From: Actinoplanes auranticolor
Lineage (GTDB): Bacteria > Actinomycetota > Actinomycetes > Mycobacteriales > Micromonosporaceae
NCBI RefSeq assembly: GCF_018332655.1
Contig: NZ_BOQL01000015.1
Coordinates: forward strand, 1 to 64,000
DNA length: 64,000 nucleotides
Direction of reading: 5' to 3'
Made by a program: the position numbers and the translations under genes
The notes under the pieces: generated by a model
Told to the model about the DNA's origin: nothing
Seen by the model: only the letters and a program-made list of their open reading frames with translations
The model's database searches: none
Shown: positions 6,868 to 15,344 of the stretch, piece after piece
Layout: every line of letters begins with the position of its first letter
Position numbering within the stretch: position 1 is the stretch's first letter

Positions 6868-7884
6868 ATGAAGACGCGGAGTGCGTTGGTGGCCGTGAGC
6901 ACGGCCGGCCTGCTACTGGTCGCCGGCACGACAGCAGCGACGGTGGCCCACGCCGCTGACCTTCCGCCCGGCGCCCCGCCCGGGGTCTGCCCGGTCGATA
7001 CGGAGCACGGTCCCCCGCTCGCCTCGCCGACGACCACCGCTTCGCGACTCTTCGGCGCCCGCACGTTCCTCGAGGGCCCGGTCTGGGTGGCCGATCCCGG
7101 CTACCTGCTGATGTCCGACATGCGCGCGGCGACCGGCCCGCAGCGTGTGCAACCGTCGACCATGCTGCGGTACACCCCGGGTCCGGCGACGGTCGAGACG
7201 GTTGTCGCCGAGTCCGGCAGCAACGGGCTGGCCCTGTCCCCGGACGGGACGTCGATCGTCGCGGCCACGCACGACCAGCGCAGCGTCTCCCGCTATCAGC
7301 TCGCCGATCTCTCCCGGCAAACGGTGGCCGCCACCTTCCAGGGAGCGGCGTTCAACTCGCCGAACGACGTGACGGTGCGCTCCGACGGCGTCGTCTACTT
7401 CACCGATCCCGATTTCCAGCGCGGCCGGCGAGCCGACGCCATGAACGGCCGGACCAGCGTCTTCCGCGTCTCCGGCAGCACGGTCACGCTGGTCGACGAC
7501 GGCCTGCGGCAGCCCAACGGCATCGCGCTGTCCCCCGACGGCGGCACGCTCTACGTCGGCGCCTACGGCGAGAACAAGATCTACAGCTATCCCGTACGGG
7601 CGGACGGCAGCACCGGCCCCCGGACGCTGTTCGCCTCGATCGCGGGACCCGACGGCGGCACCATCGACTGCGCCGGCAACGTCTACTGGGCCTCCGGCAC
7701 CGACGGGCTCGTCCACGTCTTCAGCCCCACCGGCGTCAAGCTCGGCACCGTCGCCTCCGGAGCGGGCACGACGAACGTGGCCTTCGGCGGCACCGACCGG
7801 CAGACGCTGTTCATCACCTCCGGACGGACGGGTGACTCCGGCCTGTACAGCGTGCACCTCGGCGTACCCGGCTACCCGTACTGA
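6868..7884 (+). CDS. Secreted SMP-30/gluconolactonase-like beta-propeller protein
   Basis: The start chosen is ATG 6868 (MKTRSALVAVS), with GAGGA 5 nt upstream. It gives a 338-residue protein with a typical Sec signal peptide cut near AHA-AD (about residue 30). The body is an SMP-30/LRE-type six-bladed propeller: FLEGPVWVAD, SNGLALSPDG, NSPNDVTVRSDGVVYFTDPD and LRQPNGIALSPDGGTLYVG are the usual blade motifs, with E, N and D metal ligands. Members hydrolyse sugar lactones or related esters using a divalent metal. It is followed closely by a PQQ sugar dehydrogenase gene, and the two could act in series outside the cell: aldose to lactone to acid. Confidence 0.82.
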   Translation: MKTRSALVAVSTAGLLLVAGTTAATVAHAADLPPGAPPGVCPVDTEHGPPLASPTTTASRLFGARTFLEGPVWVADPGYLLMSDMRAATGPQRVQPSTMLRYTPGPATVETVVAESGSNGLALSPDGTSIVAATHDQRSVSRYQLADLSRQTVAATFQGAAFNSPNDVTVRSDGVVYFTDPDFQRGRRADAMNGRTSVFRVSGSTVTLVDDGLRQPNGIALSPDGGTLYVGAYGENKIYSYPVRADGSTGPRTLFASIAGPDGGTIDCAGNVYWASGTDGLVHVFSPTGVKLGTVASGAGTTNVAFGGTDRQTLFITSGRTGDSGLYSVHLGVPGYPY

Positions 7885-7911
7885 CCACCCCGTTGTTCGA
7901 AGGGTCCATCG

Positions 7912-9582
7912 ATGTCCGCACCGCGCGCTCTTTCCGCCCTGGTTGCTGTCCTGATCGCCGTACCGGTGGCCGTCGGATCCCCGGTCCGGGCCGCCGCGGC
8001 CGACACCCGGCCGCCGACCGCCCCGACCGGCCTGGTGGCCAGTGACCTCAGCTGCTCCTCGGTCACGCTGACCTGGTCGGCGTCCACCGACGACACCGGC
8101 GTCGCGTTCTACGACCTCTACCACGACGGCCAGGCGATGAGCTCCACCCCCGCGGAGGTCCGGACCGTCACCGTCGGCGTGGTCCCCGGCGCCCGGTGGG
8201 GCTTCTACGTCAACGCCCGCGACGCCGCCGGCAACGTCTCCCAGGCCAGCAACACGGTGTCGGTCACCCCGCCCTTCTGTGCGCCGGACACCACCGCCCC
8301 CAGCACCCCGGCCGGGCTCACCGGCAGCGCTGTGGGCACGGCGGTGACGTTGCGGTGGTCGCCCGCGACCGACGATGTCGCCGTCACCGGCTACGACGTG
8401 CTGCGTGACGGCGTCAAGGTCGGCGGGCTCACCGGCTCGGCCGCCAATCCCCCGGCCACCACCTTCACCGACGTGGGCCTGACCGCCGACACCGACTACG
8501 CGTACGCGGTGATCGCGCGCGATGCGCAGGGCAACACCTCGCCGCCGAGCGACCCGGTCCGGGTCCGCACCGAGGCGTCCTGCGCGGCCGTGTGCGGCAT
8601 CACCCAGGTGACCACGGAACGCGACCTGCCCTGGGGCCTGGTGCAACTGCCGGACGGCACGGTGCTCTACGGCCAGCGCGACCTGTTCACCATCCAGGCG
8701 ATGGCTGCCGACGGCACGGGCAAGCGCAGCATCGGCAAGGTCCCGGACGCGGCCGGCACCGACGGCGAGGGCGGCGTGCTCGGCCTGGCGGTCTCCCCCA
8801 GCTTCGCCACCGATCGCTGGCTGTACGTCTACCACACCACGGCGACGGACAACCGCATCGTCCGCTTCCAGTACGACGGCACCCTGCGCACCGAGTCCCG
8901 GGAGATCCTGGTGACCGGGATCCCCCGCAACAAGTACCACAACGGCGGCCGCCTGCGGTTCGGCCCGGACGGCAAGCTCTACGCGGCCGCCGGCGACGGT
9001 CAGGATCCCGACCAGGCCCAGGATCTCGCCAGTCTCGGCGGCAAGGTGCTGCGGACCAACCCGGACGGCACCGTCCCGGACGACAACCCGTTCCCGGGCA
9101 GCTACGTGTGGAGCTACGGTCACCGCAACCCGCAGGGCCTGGCCTTCGACTCGCAGGGCCGGCTGTGGGAGCAGGAGTTCGGCAACAACGTGGCGGACGA
9201 GACCAACCTCATCGTCAAGGGCGGCAACTACGGCTGGCCGGCCTGCGAGGGAACGGTCGGCGACGCCTGCGCCACCGAGGACTTCATCGCCCCGGCGCAG
9301 ACCTATCCGGTGGCGGCGGCCTCGTGCAGCGGCATCGCCATCGTCCGCGACGTCATGTACATCGCCTGCCTGCGCGGCACCCGGCTGTACCGCGCGGCGA
9401 TCGACGGCGATCGGCTGACCGGGATGCAGCAGTACTACGCGGGCACGTACGGCCGGCTCCGCACGGTCGAGCCCACCATCGACGGCGGCCTGTGGCTGAC
9501 CACCAGCACCCGCGGCGACAAGGACAGCGTCCCGCGCAACAGCAACGAGAGGATCTTCCGGATCACCCTGGGCGACGGCTGA
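7912..9582 (+). CDS. Secreted PQQ-dependent sugar dehydrogenase with two N-terminal FN3 domains
   Basis: The protein is 556 residues. A signal peptide (1-28) is followed by two fibronectin-III domains (about 33-120 and 126-220, each ending in VSVTPP- or VRVRTE-like strands). The catalytic six-bladed propeller is soluble aldose dehydrogenase type (about 225-555). Landmarks are LPWGLVQLPDGTVLYGQRD, GGVLGLAVSPSF, KYHNGGRLRFGPDGKLY, GHRNPQGLAFD and GGNYGWPACEG, matching the PQQ/calcium-binding loops of GDH-B/Asd-type enzymes. It should oxidise sugars outside the cell. FN3 domains in actinobacterial exoenzymes usually act as spacers or polymer binders. The gene is 27 nt after the SMP-30 gene, probably in one operon. 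Confidence 0.87.
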   Translation: MSAPRALSALVAVLIAVPVAVGSPVRAAAADTRPPTAPTGLVASDLSCSSVTLTWSASTDDTGVAFYDLYHDGQAMSSTPAEVRTVTVGVVPGARWGFYVNARDAAGNVSQASNTVSVTPPFCAPDTTAPSTPAGLTGSAVGTAVTLRWSPATDDVAVTGYDVLRDGVKVGGLTGSAANPPATTFTDVGLTADTDYAYAVIARDAQGNTSPPSDPVRVRTEASCAAVCGITQVTTERDLPWGLVQLPDGTVLYGQRDLFTIQAMAADGTGKRSIGKVPDAAGTDGEGGVLGLAVSPSFATDRWLYVYHTTATDNRIVRFQYDGTLRTESREILVTGIPRNKYHNGGRLRFGPDGKLYAAAGDGQDPDQAQDLASLGGKVLRTNPDGTVPDDNPFPGSYVWSYGHRNPQGLAFDSQGRLWEQEFGNNVADETNLIVKGGNYGWPACEGTVGDACATEDFIAPAQTYPVAAASCSGIAIVRDVMYIACLRGTRLYRAAIDGDRLTGMQQYYAGTYGRLRTVEPTIDGGLWLTTSTRGDKDSVPRNSNERIFRITLGDG

Positions 9583-9702
9583 CCGGACCGGCGGCGACTC
9601 CCCCGGACGTCGGCAAGAGCGCCCTCATCGACTACGCCGGGCGCAACGCCGCAGGCGTCCGGGTGCTGCGCGCTGTTGCCGGTCGGCGGCTCCGAGCGCT
9701 GA

Positions 9703-10437
9703 TCAGGGGTGATCGGGTCGGTCACCGGAGGGGGGCCGGCTGTCCGCTTCGGCCCAGGGGTCGATCGCCGGGATGCTGCCGGTGTGCGGTGGCAGCTCAC
9801 GCTGGGCGGGAATGCCGAACGGGTGCGGTGTGCCCATGTCATAGCCGGGGTGCGGGGTGCCCGTGCCGCCCGTGTCGTAGCCGGGGTGCGGTTGCGGGGA
9901 GACGATCAGGACGTACCGGTTGCGGTGGCAGGCCTCGAAGAAGCGGTTGGAGGGTGGCACCGCGAGCAGGACGAGGGCCGTCAGCGCGGCCAGGGCCGTC
10001 AGCGCGTCGAGCAGGCCCGCGGTGAGGCCGTACACGGCCGGCATGACCTGCGCGACCGTGCCCGCGCCGGCGGACTCCGACGGCGCGTGCAAGGGGTCCG
10101 ACAGGTTGCCGAGCCCGCCGCACAGCAGGAAGATCCCGCCGAGCACGTACGTGGTCACCCGGGCGTTCTTGCGGCCGTGGCCGTTGAGCACGGCCAGCAG
10201 GGCGGCTCCGCCGGCGAAGAGGATGTCGAGCGTGGCGCTGACGATGCTGCGGGAGCCGGACCCCGTCTCGCCGGTGTAGGCATCGCGGTAGACGCTCAGG
10301 TCCGTGTTGACGAACACCAGCTCGGTGGCCGCGGACATCAGGGACAGCACCGCGACCCCGAACAGCAGCGCGGACGAGAACCGCATGCTGGTGGGCGACG
10401 TCGGCGGTATCGGTGGTGCCACACGCATGCGAGACAA
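9703..10437 (-). CDS. Four-helix membrane protein with proline-rich tail, unknown function
   Basis: The protein is 244 residues, from TTG 10437 with GAGGG 6 nt upstream; ATG 10428 is an alternative. Four membrane segments are visible (about residues 19-42, 64-85, 96-112, 130-160), the second followed by the basic loop GHGRKNAR. The C-terminal 75 residues are hydrophilic and rich in Pro, His and Gly, with the repeated words PHPGYD and TPHP. The layout resembles uncharacterised actinobacterial integral membrane proteins with cytoplasmic proline-rich tails. No catalytic motif is seen. Confidence 0.65.
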   Translation of the reverse strand: MSRMRVAPPIPPTSPTSMRFSSALLFGVAVLSLMSAATELVFVNTDLSVYRDAYTGETGSGSRSIVSATLDILFAGGAALLAVLNGHGRKNARVTTYVLGGIFLLCGGLGNLSDPLHAPSESAGAGTVAQVMPAVYGLTAGLLDALTALAALTALVLLAVPPSNRFFEACHRNRYVLIVSPQPHPGYDTGGTGTPHPGYDMGTPHPFGIPAQRELPPHTGSIPAIDPWAEADSRPPSGDRPDHP

Positions 10438-10610
10438 GGTAGACCCTCGTGGCCCGGCTGCCGCGTGGTGGGCTCGGAGGGCAGGATTTCGTGTTCATCC
10501 GTCCGACCGCCCGCCGAGCGCGACCAGTGAGTTCGCCCGTGATCTGACGGGCGCCAGTGACCGCCCGGTCGTCGCACACTGATCGCGTCAGCAGCTATGA
10601 GGAGGAAGCC

Positions 10611-11315
10611 ATGTCAGAGAAGCTCACCGTCGTCCTGGTCCACGGCGCTTTCGCGGAATCCGGCGGCTGGGGTCCGGTCGTGCAGCGCCTGCAGGCCGAC
10701 GGACACCAGGTGATCGCCGCGGCCAACCCGCTGCGCTCGGTCGCGTACGACGCCGCGCAGGTCCGGGCGCTGGTCGACACGATGGACGGGCCGGTCGTGC
10801 TGGTCGGGCACTCCTACGGCGGCCTGGTGATCAGCAAGGCCGCCGCCGGGGCGAGCAACGTCAAGGCGCTGGTCTTCATCGCCGCGTTCGCCCCCGAGGC
10901 CGGCGACAGCGCCGCCTCCCTGTCGGGCAAGTACCCGGGCAGCACCCTGGCCGAGACGCTGCGGCCGGTCCCGCTGCCGGACGGCAACCAGGACATGTAC
11001 GTCGCCCAGGAGCTCTACCAGCAGCAGTTCGCCGCCGACGTGCCGCCGGAGACCACCCGGATCATGGCCGCCACCCAGCGACCGATCACCCTGGCGGCGC
11101 TGCAGGAGCCGGCCGAGGGCGAGCAGGGGTGGACGACGATCCCCAGCTTCTTCCTGATCGCCGAGGCGGACAAGAACATCCCGGCCGCCGCGCACCACTT
11201 CATGGCCGAACGCGCCAAGGGCCACACCGTCAGCATCGACGGCGCCTCCCACGCGGTCTTCGCCTCCCACCCGGCCGAGGTCACCGACCTCATCCGGCAG
11301 GCCACCACCGTCTGA
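10611..11315 (+). CDS. Alpha/beta hydrolase, EstC/salicylate-esterase-like
   Basis: The protein is 234 residues, from ATG 10611 behind GAGGAGGAAGCC. The fold begins with VVLVHGAFAESGGWGPVV (HG oxyanion motif). The nucleophile elbow is GHSYGG (Ser near 67), the acid lies in LIAEADKNIP, and the catalytic His is in DGASHAVFASHP near the C-terminus. Short hydrolases of this type, related to methyl-salicylate esterase, act on small esters; the substrate is unknown. It is monocistronic, with no regulator next to it. Confidence 0.85.
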   Translation: MSEKLTVVLVHGAFAESGGWGPVVQRLQADGHQVIAAANPLRSVAYDAAQVRALVDTMDGPVVLVGHSYGGLVISKAAAGASNVKALVFIAAFAPEAGDSAASLSGKYPGSTLAETLRPVPLPDGNQDMYVAQELYQQQFAADVPPETTRIMAATQRPITLAALQEPAEGEQGWTTIPSFFLIAEADKNIPAAAHHFMAERAKGHTVSIDGASHAVFASHPAEVTDLIRQATTV

Positions 11316-11379
11316 GCACCGCAGCATCCCGTCATGATCGAACCGGTCCGGGCTGGACAGGACGGCCGATAGTGGGCTG

Positions 11380-11925
11380 ATGAGACGGTGGATCCCGGCG
11401 GTGGCACTCCTGGCTCTCGTGGCTGCCTGCGACGCCACGGTTCCCCGGCCCGCGCCGTCGGTGTCCGCTGCCTGGGCGCCGCCGCCCCTGCGGCTGCCGG
11501 CCATCGCCGCCGGGACGCCGTGCCCGGTGACCCCGCCGACGCCCGCGAGCCCGCCCGGCGAGCCGGTGCTCGGCGACGGGCCGGTGCACCCGGTGGCCTA
11601 CTACTTCGGGCATCCGGGCACGGTCCTGCGGCTGCGGCCCGCCGACCGCCACCCCGACGGCACCTACGAGGTGAAGGTCCGCTGGACCAGCGCCGGATAT
11701 CGGGGACCCGTCCTGATCCGGGCCGGGCGCATCGACGGCCCGGGAACAGCTCTGAGCGCCTTCTCCTACACCGGGGAGGACCGCGACGGCGGCCACTACG
11801 CCGTCATCGAGAACGACCCGGGAGACCTGCCGGGCACGACCACGGTCAGCGGCCCGGGCTGCTACGCGATCCAGGCCGACGGCACCACCTTCAGCACCAC
11901 GATCGTCTTCCTGGCCCGCTCGTGA
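11380..11925 (+). CDS. Lipoprotein, unknown function
   Basis: The protein is 181 residues. It begins with MRRWIPAVALLALVAAC; LVAAC is a good lipobox, so Cys17 would be lipidated. A proline/alanine-rich linker (18-60) leads to a compact beta-rich domain with RPADRHPDGTYEVKVRWTS, and a final part (GPGCYAIQADGTTFSTTIVFLA) that looks like an immunoglobulin-like sandwich. No enzyme motif is seen. The gene stands alone between a hydrolase and a USP gene. Confidence 0.72.
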   Translation: MRRWIPAVALLALVAACDATVPRPAPSVSAAWAPPPLRLPAIAAGTPCPVTPPTPASPPGEPVLGDGPVHPVAYYFGHPGTVLRLRPADRHPDGTYEVKVRWTSAGYRGPVLIRAGRIDGPGTALSAFSYTGEDRDGGHYAVIENDPGDLPGTTTVSGPGCYAIQADGTTFSTTIVFLARS

Positions 11926-12083
11926 CCGTCCGCCCGGTGCGCCGCGTCGTTGCTCGCGACCGGCAATCCCCGGCCGCCGAGTTGTCCGCCGCGGGCCCTG
12001 TCAGCCGATCGCGAGCCCGCCGATAGTGGGGAGAGGCGGCTGCGCGGCGGCCCGGCCGCAGGATCCATACAGGAAGGATCACC

Positions 12084-13031
12084 ATGCACCCCTCTGCAGA
12101 GCGGCCAACACCGCTACCGGCGCGCGACGTCGCGCCGGTGGTTGTCGGATTCGACGGTTCGGCGCATGCGCTGTCGGCCGTCGGCTACGGGGCCCGGGAG
12201 GCGCTGCGGCGCGGGTGCGGTCTGCGCGTGGTGCATGCTTTCGGCCGGCCGGTGATCCTGCCGCCGTTCCATGCCCCGTACGACGAGCACGGTCAGGGAC
12301 CCCGGGCGGCGATGCTGGATCTCCTGGCCCGGACCGCGCAGCAGCTGCGGGCCGGTCATCCTCAGCTGGCGGTGACCACCCGCCTGATCGACGGGTCACC
12401 CGGCGCGGTGCTCATCGAGGCCGCGCGCGAAGCTCAGCTGCTCGTCCTCGGCCATCGCGGCCTGGGCGGGTTCGCCGGGCTCCTGCTCGGCTCGGTGGCC
12501 GCCCAGGTCGCCGCCCATGCTCGCGGCCCGGTCGTGGTGGTACGCGGCGACCCGCCGCCGGAGGGCGCGCCCGTCGTGCTCGGCACCGATGGTTCGCCGG
12601 CGGCCAACCGGGCCGCTGAGGTCGCGTTCGCCGAGGCGCAACTTCGCGACGTCGAGCTGATCCTGGCCCACCACGGTCCGGCCGGAAAGAGCTCCGCGGG
12701 CGCCATGGTGACCGGCAATCCCGACTTCTGGGCGGCGGCAGGCGACGCGGGCGCGCTCGGTGCCGGTGCGCGGTATCCGGACGTCAAGTACCGCACCGAG
12801 GTCGTGCCGGGTGACTCCGCGGCGTCCGCGTTGATCGTCTTCGCCCGCCGCACCTCGGCCGGCCTGCTGGTCGTCGGCCCGCGAGGACTGGGCGGTTTCC
12901 GGGGGCTGGTGATGGGCTCGACGTCCCGGAATCTGATCGAGCACGCCGCGTGCCCGGTGATGGTGGTTCCCGCGGCCCGCGACGCGGAGAGGAGGCAGAC
13001 ATGCTCAGCGACGCCGAACGGCGCAGATTGA
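12084..13031 (+). CDS. Tandem universal stress protein
   Basis: The protein is 315 residues, with two Usp domains in tandem (about 17-152 and 160-300). Each ends with an ATP-binding signature: LGHRGLGGFAGLLLGSVA in the first and VGPRGLGGFRGLVMGSTS in the second, of type G-x2-G-x9-G-S/T. Each is followed by the buried strand PVVVV or PVMVV. The start ATG 12084 has AGGAAGGATCACC upstream. Tandem USPs are common in actinobacterial dormancy and hypoxia regulons, but no DosR-type box was seen upstream. The 3' end overlaps the next gene by 31 nt. Confidence 0.92.
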   Translation: MHPSAERPTPLPARDVAPVVVGFDGSAHALSAVGYGAREALRRGCGLRVVHAFGRPVILPPFHAPYDEHGQGPRAAMLDLLARTAQQLRAGHPQLAVTTRLIDGSPGAVLIEAAREAQLLVLGHRGLGGFAGLLLGSVAAQVAAHARGPVVVVRGDPPPEGAPVVLGTDGSPAANRAAEVAFAEAQLRDVELILAHHGPAGKSSAGAMVTGNPDFWAAAGDAGALGAGARYPDVKYRTEVVPGDSAASALIVFARRTSAGLLVVGPRGLGGFRGLVMGSTSRNLIEHAACPVMVVPAARDAERRQTCSATPNGAD

Positions 13032-13291
13032 CGGAGATCGAGAACGAGCTGCGGTTCGAGGACCCCGGGTTCGCCGAGCGGCTCGGCCGCGTGCCGCCGC
13101 GCGGCCCCCGCGAGCGGCCCGGCATGACCGCACGCGGGTGGCTGGTCGCGGCCGCGCTCGTCATGGGCCTGGCGGTTCTGCTACGCAGCCCGGGCCTGGC
13201 CCTGATCGCGATGAGTGTGGCCGGCGTGAGCGCCGCGATCTGGCTGACCCGCTCGGCCGGCACCGATGGCCGGCCACCGCCCCGGCCGTAG
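13001..13291 (+). CDS. DUF3040 small membrane protein
   Basis: The protein is 96 residues, from ATG 13001 with GAGAGGAGGCAGAC upstream. It opens with MLSDAERRRLTEIENELRFE, the DUF3040 start (LSEHEQRLLEEIE-type), followed by DPGFAERLG. Two membrane helices (about 45-62 and 64-82) complete the family plan. It overlaps the end of the tandem USP gene, so the two are translated from one message, and this family often sits near stress genes. The function is unknown. Confidence 0.85.
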   Translation: MLSDAERRRLTEIENELRFEDPGFAERLGRVPPRGPRERPGMTARGWLVAAALVMGLAVLLRSPGLALIAMSVAGVSAAIWLTRSAGTDGRPPPRP

Positions 13292-13317
13292 CCCCGGGCG
13301 GCCGCTACCCGCACCGG

Positions 13318-13466
13318 TCCCCCGCCTTCCCCCGGCCATCGCCGGCCCGGTCACCCAGGGCGGTAACACCGTCGAGGTGGTCACCACCTGCGAGCCCGGC
13401 AAGCCGGTCACCGGCGACCTCCTCGTCCTCGCCGTACCCACGGGCCGTCCCGGCCGTCGAGCAGTA
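13318..13466 (+). other. Coding-like fragment in a 215-nt gap, possible gene remnant
   Basis: Between the DUF3040 and LD-carboxypeptidase genes, one frame reads with strong third-position G/C and a protein-like sequence (GNTVEVVTTCEPGKPVTGDL, then LVLAVPTG). It has no credible start codon or ribosome site and drifts into low-quality sequence after 13466. It may be the tail of a decayed secreted protein. The evidence is weak: base composition and plausibility only. Confidence 0.25.
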
Positions 13467-13506
13467 TTGAGTAGCGCGTGGGAGCGCCGGCCAGAACACT
13501 GCGGCG

Positions 13507-14526
13507 GTGACCAGTACCGCGCTGCCAGAGCTGCTTCGGCCCCGCGCCCTCGGGCCCGGAGATCTCGTCGTCATCGCGGCGCTGTCCGGGCCCCTGCCGG
13601 CCGCCTACGAGTCCCATGTCGAGCAGACGGTGGTCGTGCTCGAACGGATGGGCTTCCGCGTACGTCGCGCCCCACTGCTCCGCACAGGACACCACCACTG
13701 GTGGAGCGCGGCCACGCCGGCCGAGATCGCCGCGGAGCTCAACGGGCTGCTGCGTGATCCCGAGGTACGCGCGATCGTCGCCAACGACGGCGGCCAGACG
13801 GTGCTCGGCTACCTCGACCTGATCGACGTCGAGGCGATCCGGGCCGACCCCAAGCCGATCCTCGGCTACAGCGACATCTCACTGCTGCATCTGGTGCTGT
13901 ACGCGCAGACGGGCCTGGTCGGATTCCACGCCGACATGGCCACCCCCGGCTTCGGCGGGCACTGGCAGGCCGCGCCGGTGACCCGCCGGACCGAGCTCGA
14001 GCAGCTCTACTCCCGGTTGCTGACCAGCACCGAGGCGATCGGTGCGCTACCCGCGAGCCCGTCGTGGGAGTGCTGGCGGGCCGGGCGGGCCGAGGGCCGG
14101 CTCCTCGGCGGCGTGATCAACCGCATCGCGCTGTCGCAGGCGACGCCCTTCGCGCTCCCGCTCGAAGCCTTCGACGGTGCCGTGCTGTTCTGGGAGGAGA
14201 TGGGCGGGCTGGCCTCGTACGTGTGGAGCTACCTGCACGTGCTGCGGCACCGCGGCATCCTCGACCGGATCTCGGGCATGGTCGTGGGCGTGCCCCGCGA
14301 GATCGCCGGGCTCGAGGGTCCCGACCCGTCCCCGAGCCTGGCCGAGATCGTCCTCGACGTGCTCGGCGACCGGGACATCCCGGTGCTGGGCAACGTCGAG
14401 GTCGGGCACGCCGGAGCGAACCTGCCGATGCCGGTCGGCATCCGCGTCGCCCTCGACGCGCAGCAACGGACGCTGGCCCTGCTCGAACCGGCGGTCACGC
14501 GAGCCGCCGGCCCGAACTCAGGCTGA
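13507..14526 (+). CDS. LD-carboxypeptidase / MccF-like S66 serine peptidase
   Basis: The protein is 339 residues, from GTG 13507. Family S66 motifs are in order: NDGGQTVLGYLD (93-104), nucleophile elbow GYSD with Ser122, AEGRLLGG then AVLFWEEMG carrying the Glu of the relay, and GHAGANLPMPVG with the His near the C-terminus. S66 enzymes cut L,D-bonds in recycled murein tripeptides or inactivate peptide-nucleotide antibiotics such as microcin C (MccF type). The absence of murein recycling genes nearby leaves the choice open. Its last 9 nt overlap the converging FkbM gene. Confidence 0.85.
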   Translation: MTSTALPELLRPRALGPGDLVVIAALSGPLPAAYESHVEQTVVVLERMGFRVRRAPLLRTGHHHWWSAATPAEIAAELNGLLRDPEVRAIVANDGGQTVLGYLDLIDVEAIRADPKPILGYSDISLLHLVLYAQTGLVGFHADMATPGFGGHWQAAPVTRRTELEQLYSRLLTSTEAIGALPASPSWECWRAGRAEGRLLGGVINRIALSQATPFALPLEAFDGAVLFWEEMGGLASYVWSYLHVLRHRGILDRISGMVVGVPREIAGLEGPDPSPSLAEIVLDVLGDRDIPVLGNVEVGHAGANLPMPVGIRVALDAQQRTLALLEPAVTRAAGPNSG

Positions 14527-15294
14527 GGTCTTCTTCGGCCGCAGCGCCCGGGTCAGCGTCCGGCCCAGCTTGCGGCGCCAACCGGCCGGCAGCCGGTGCC
14601 ACAGCGGCCGAAGGCGTTCCCGGCCGCGGCGGGCGGGCGCGGCGAACTCGTACGTGGGGCTGGAGTTGAACACCTTGCCGGTGGCCCGGTAGCCGTACGG
14701 CCGGAGCACCTGCTCGATCTCGGCCACCAGCTCCGGGCTGTGCGCCTCGGCGTAGATCAGCGGACGCCACCGGGAGAGCACGCGCCGCGCGCCGCGCAGG
14801 GCCGCCGCCTCCATGCCCTCGACGTCGAGCTTGATCACCGCGACCGGCTGACGGCGCAGCACCTCATCGAGCTTGACGATCTCGAAGTGCTCCTTGGCCC
14901 AGTCCGGATCCGGGACGAAGCCCTTCTGGTGCTCCGGGGAGAGCTGGTTGACGGCCTGCCCGGCGCGGTCGGACAGGCCGACCTGGTGCAGGGTCACGCG
15001 GTCGGTCAGGCCGTTCGCGGTGATGTTACGCCGGACGACCTCGGCGAACCGGTTGACCGGCTCGAAGGCGTGCACGTGGGTCGACGGGCACAGCTGGGCG
15101 AACCAGACGGTGTGGGTGCCGAGGTGGGCACCGATGTCGACGTAGTCGCCGCGGCGGTTCAGCGATCGGATGTGCTCGAGGAACGGCTCCTCGTACACCT
15201 GATCCTTGAGCAACGGCCCGTAGACGTAGGGCGGCTCGGCGAACCCACTGTCGTCGAAGAACAGTTCGGTCTCACCGCGCTTGACCGTCAGCAT
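14518..15294 (-). CDS. FkbM-family SAM-dependent methyltransferase
   Basis: The start chosen is ATG 15294 (MLTVKRGETELFF), with GGAG 6 nt upstream, giving 258 residues; longer in-frame starts lack a ribosome site. Residues 54-60 (VDIGAHLG) form the SAM-binding glycine loop. HAFEPV and VIKLDVEGMEAAALRGA are the FkbM hallmarks, the latter carrying the D..G.E motif. FkbM enzymes O-methylate sugars, polyketides or peptides. No biosynthetic cluster surrounds it, so the substrate is unknown. The C-terminal 50 residues are strongly basic (RRGRERLRPLWHRL). Confidence 0.87.
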   Translation of the reverse strand: MLTVKRGETELFFDDSGFAEPPYVYGPLLKDQVYEEPFLEHIRSLNRRGDYVDIGAHLGTHTVWFAQLCPSTHVHAFEPVNRFAEVVRRNITANGLTDRVTLHQVGLSDRAGQAVNQLSPEHQKGFVPDPDWAKEHFEIVKLDEVLRRQPVAVIKLDVEGMEAAALRGARRVLSRWRPLIYAEAHSPELVAEIEQVLRPYGYRATGKVFNSSPTYEFAAPARRGRERLRPLWHRLPAGWRRKLGRTLTRALRPKKTSA

Positions 15295-15344
15295 CAGAAC
15301 TCCGCTCGCGGGTCTTTCAAGATTCGAATGGTCCCGAGAGTGTG

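Noticed and set aside
6913..9123. A 736-codon open frame on the minus strand
   Set aside because: It lies opposite the SMP-30 and PQQ dehydrogenase genes, both with signal peptides and clear motifs; the minus product has no recognisable fold.
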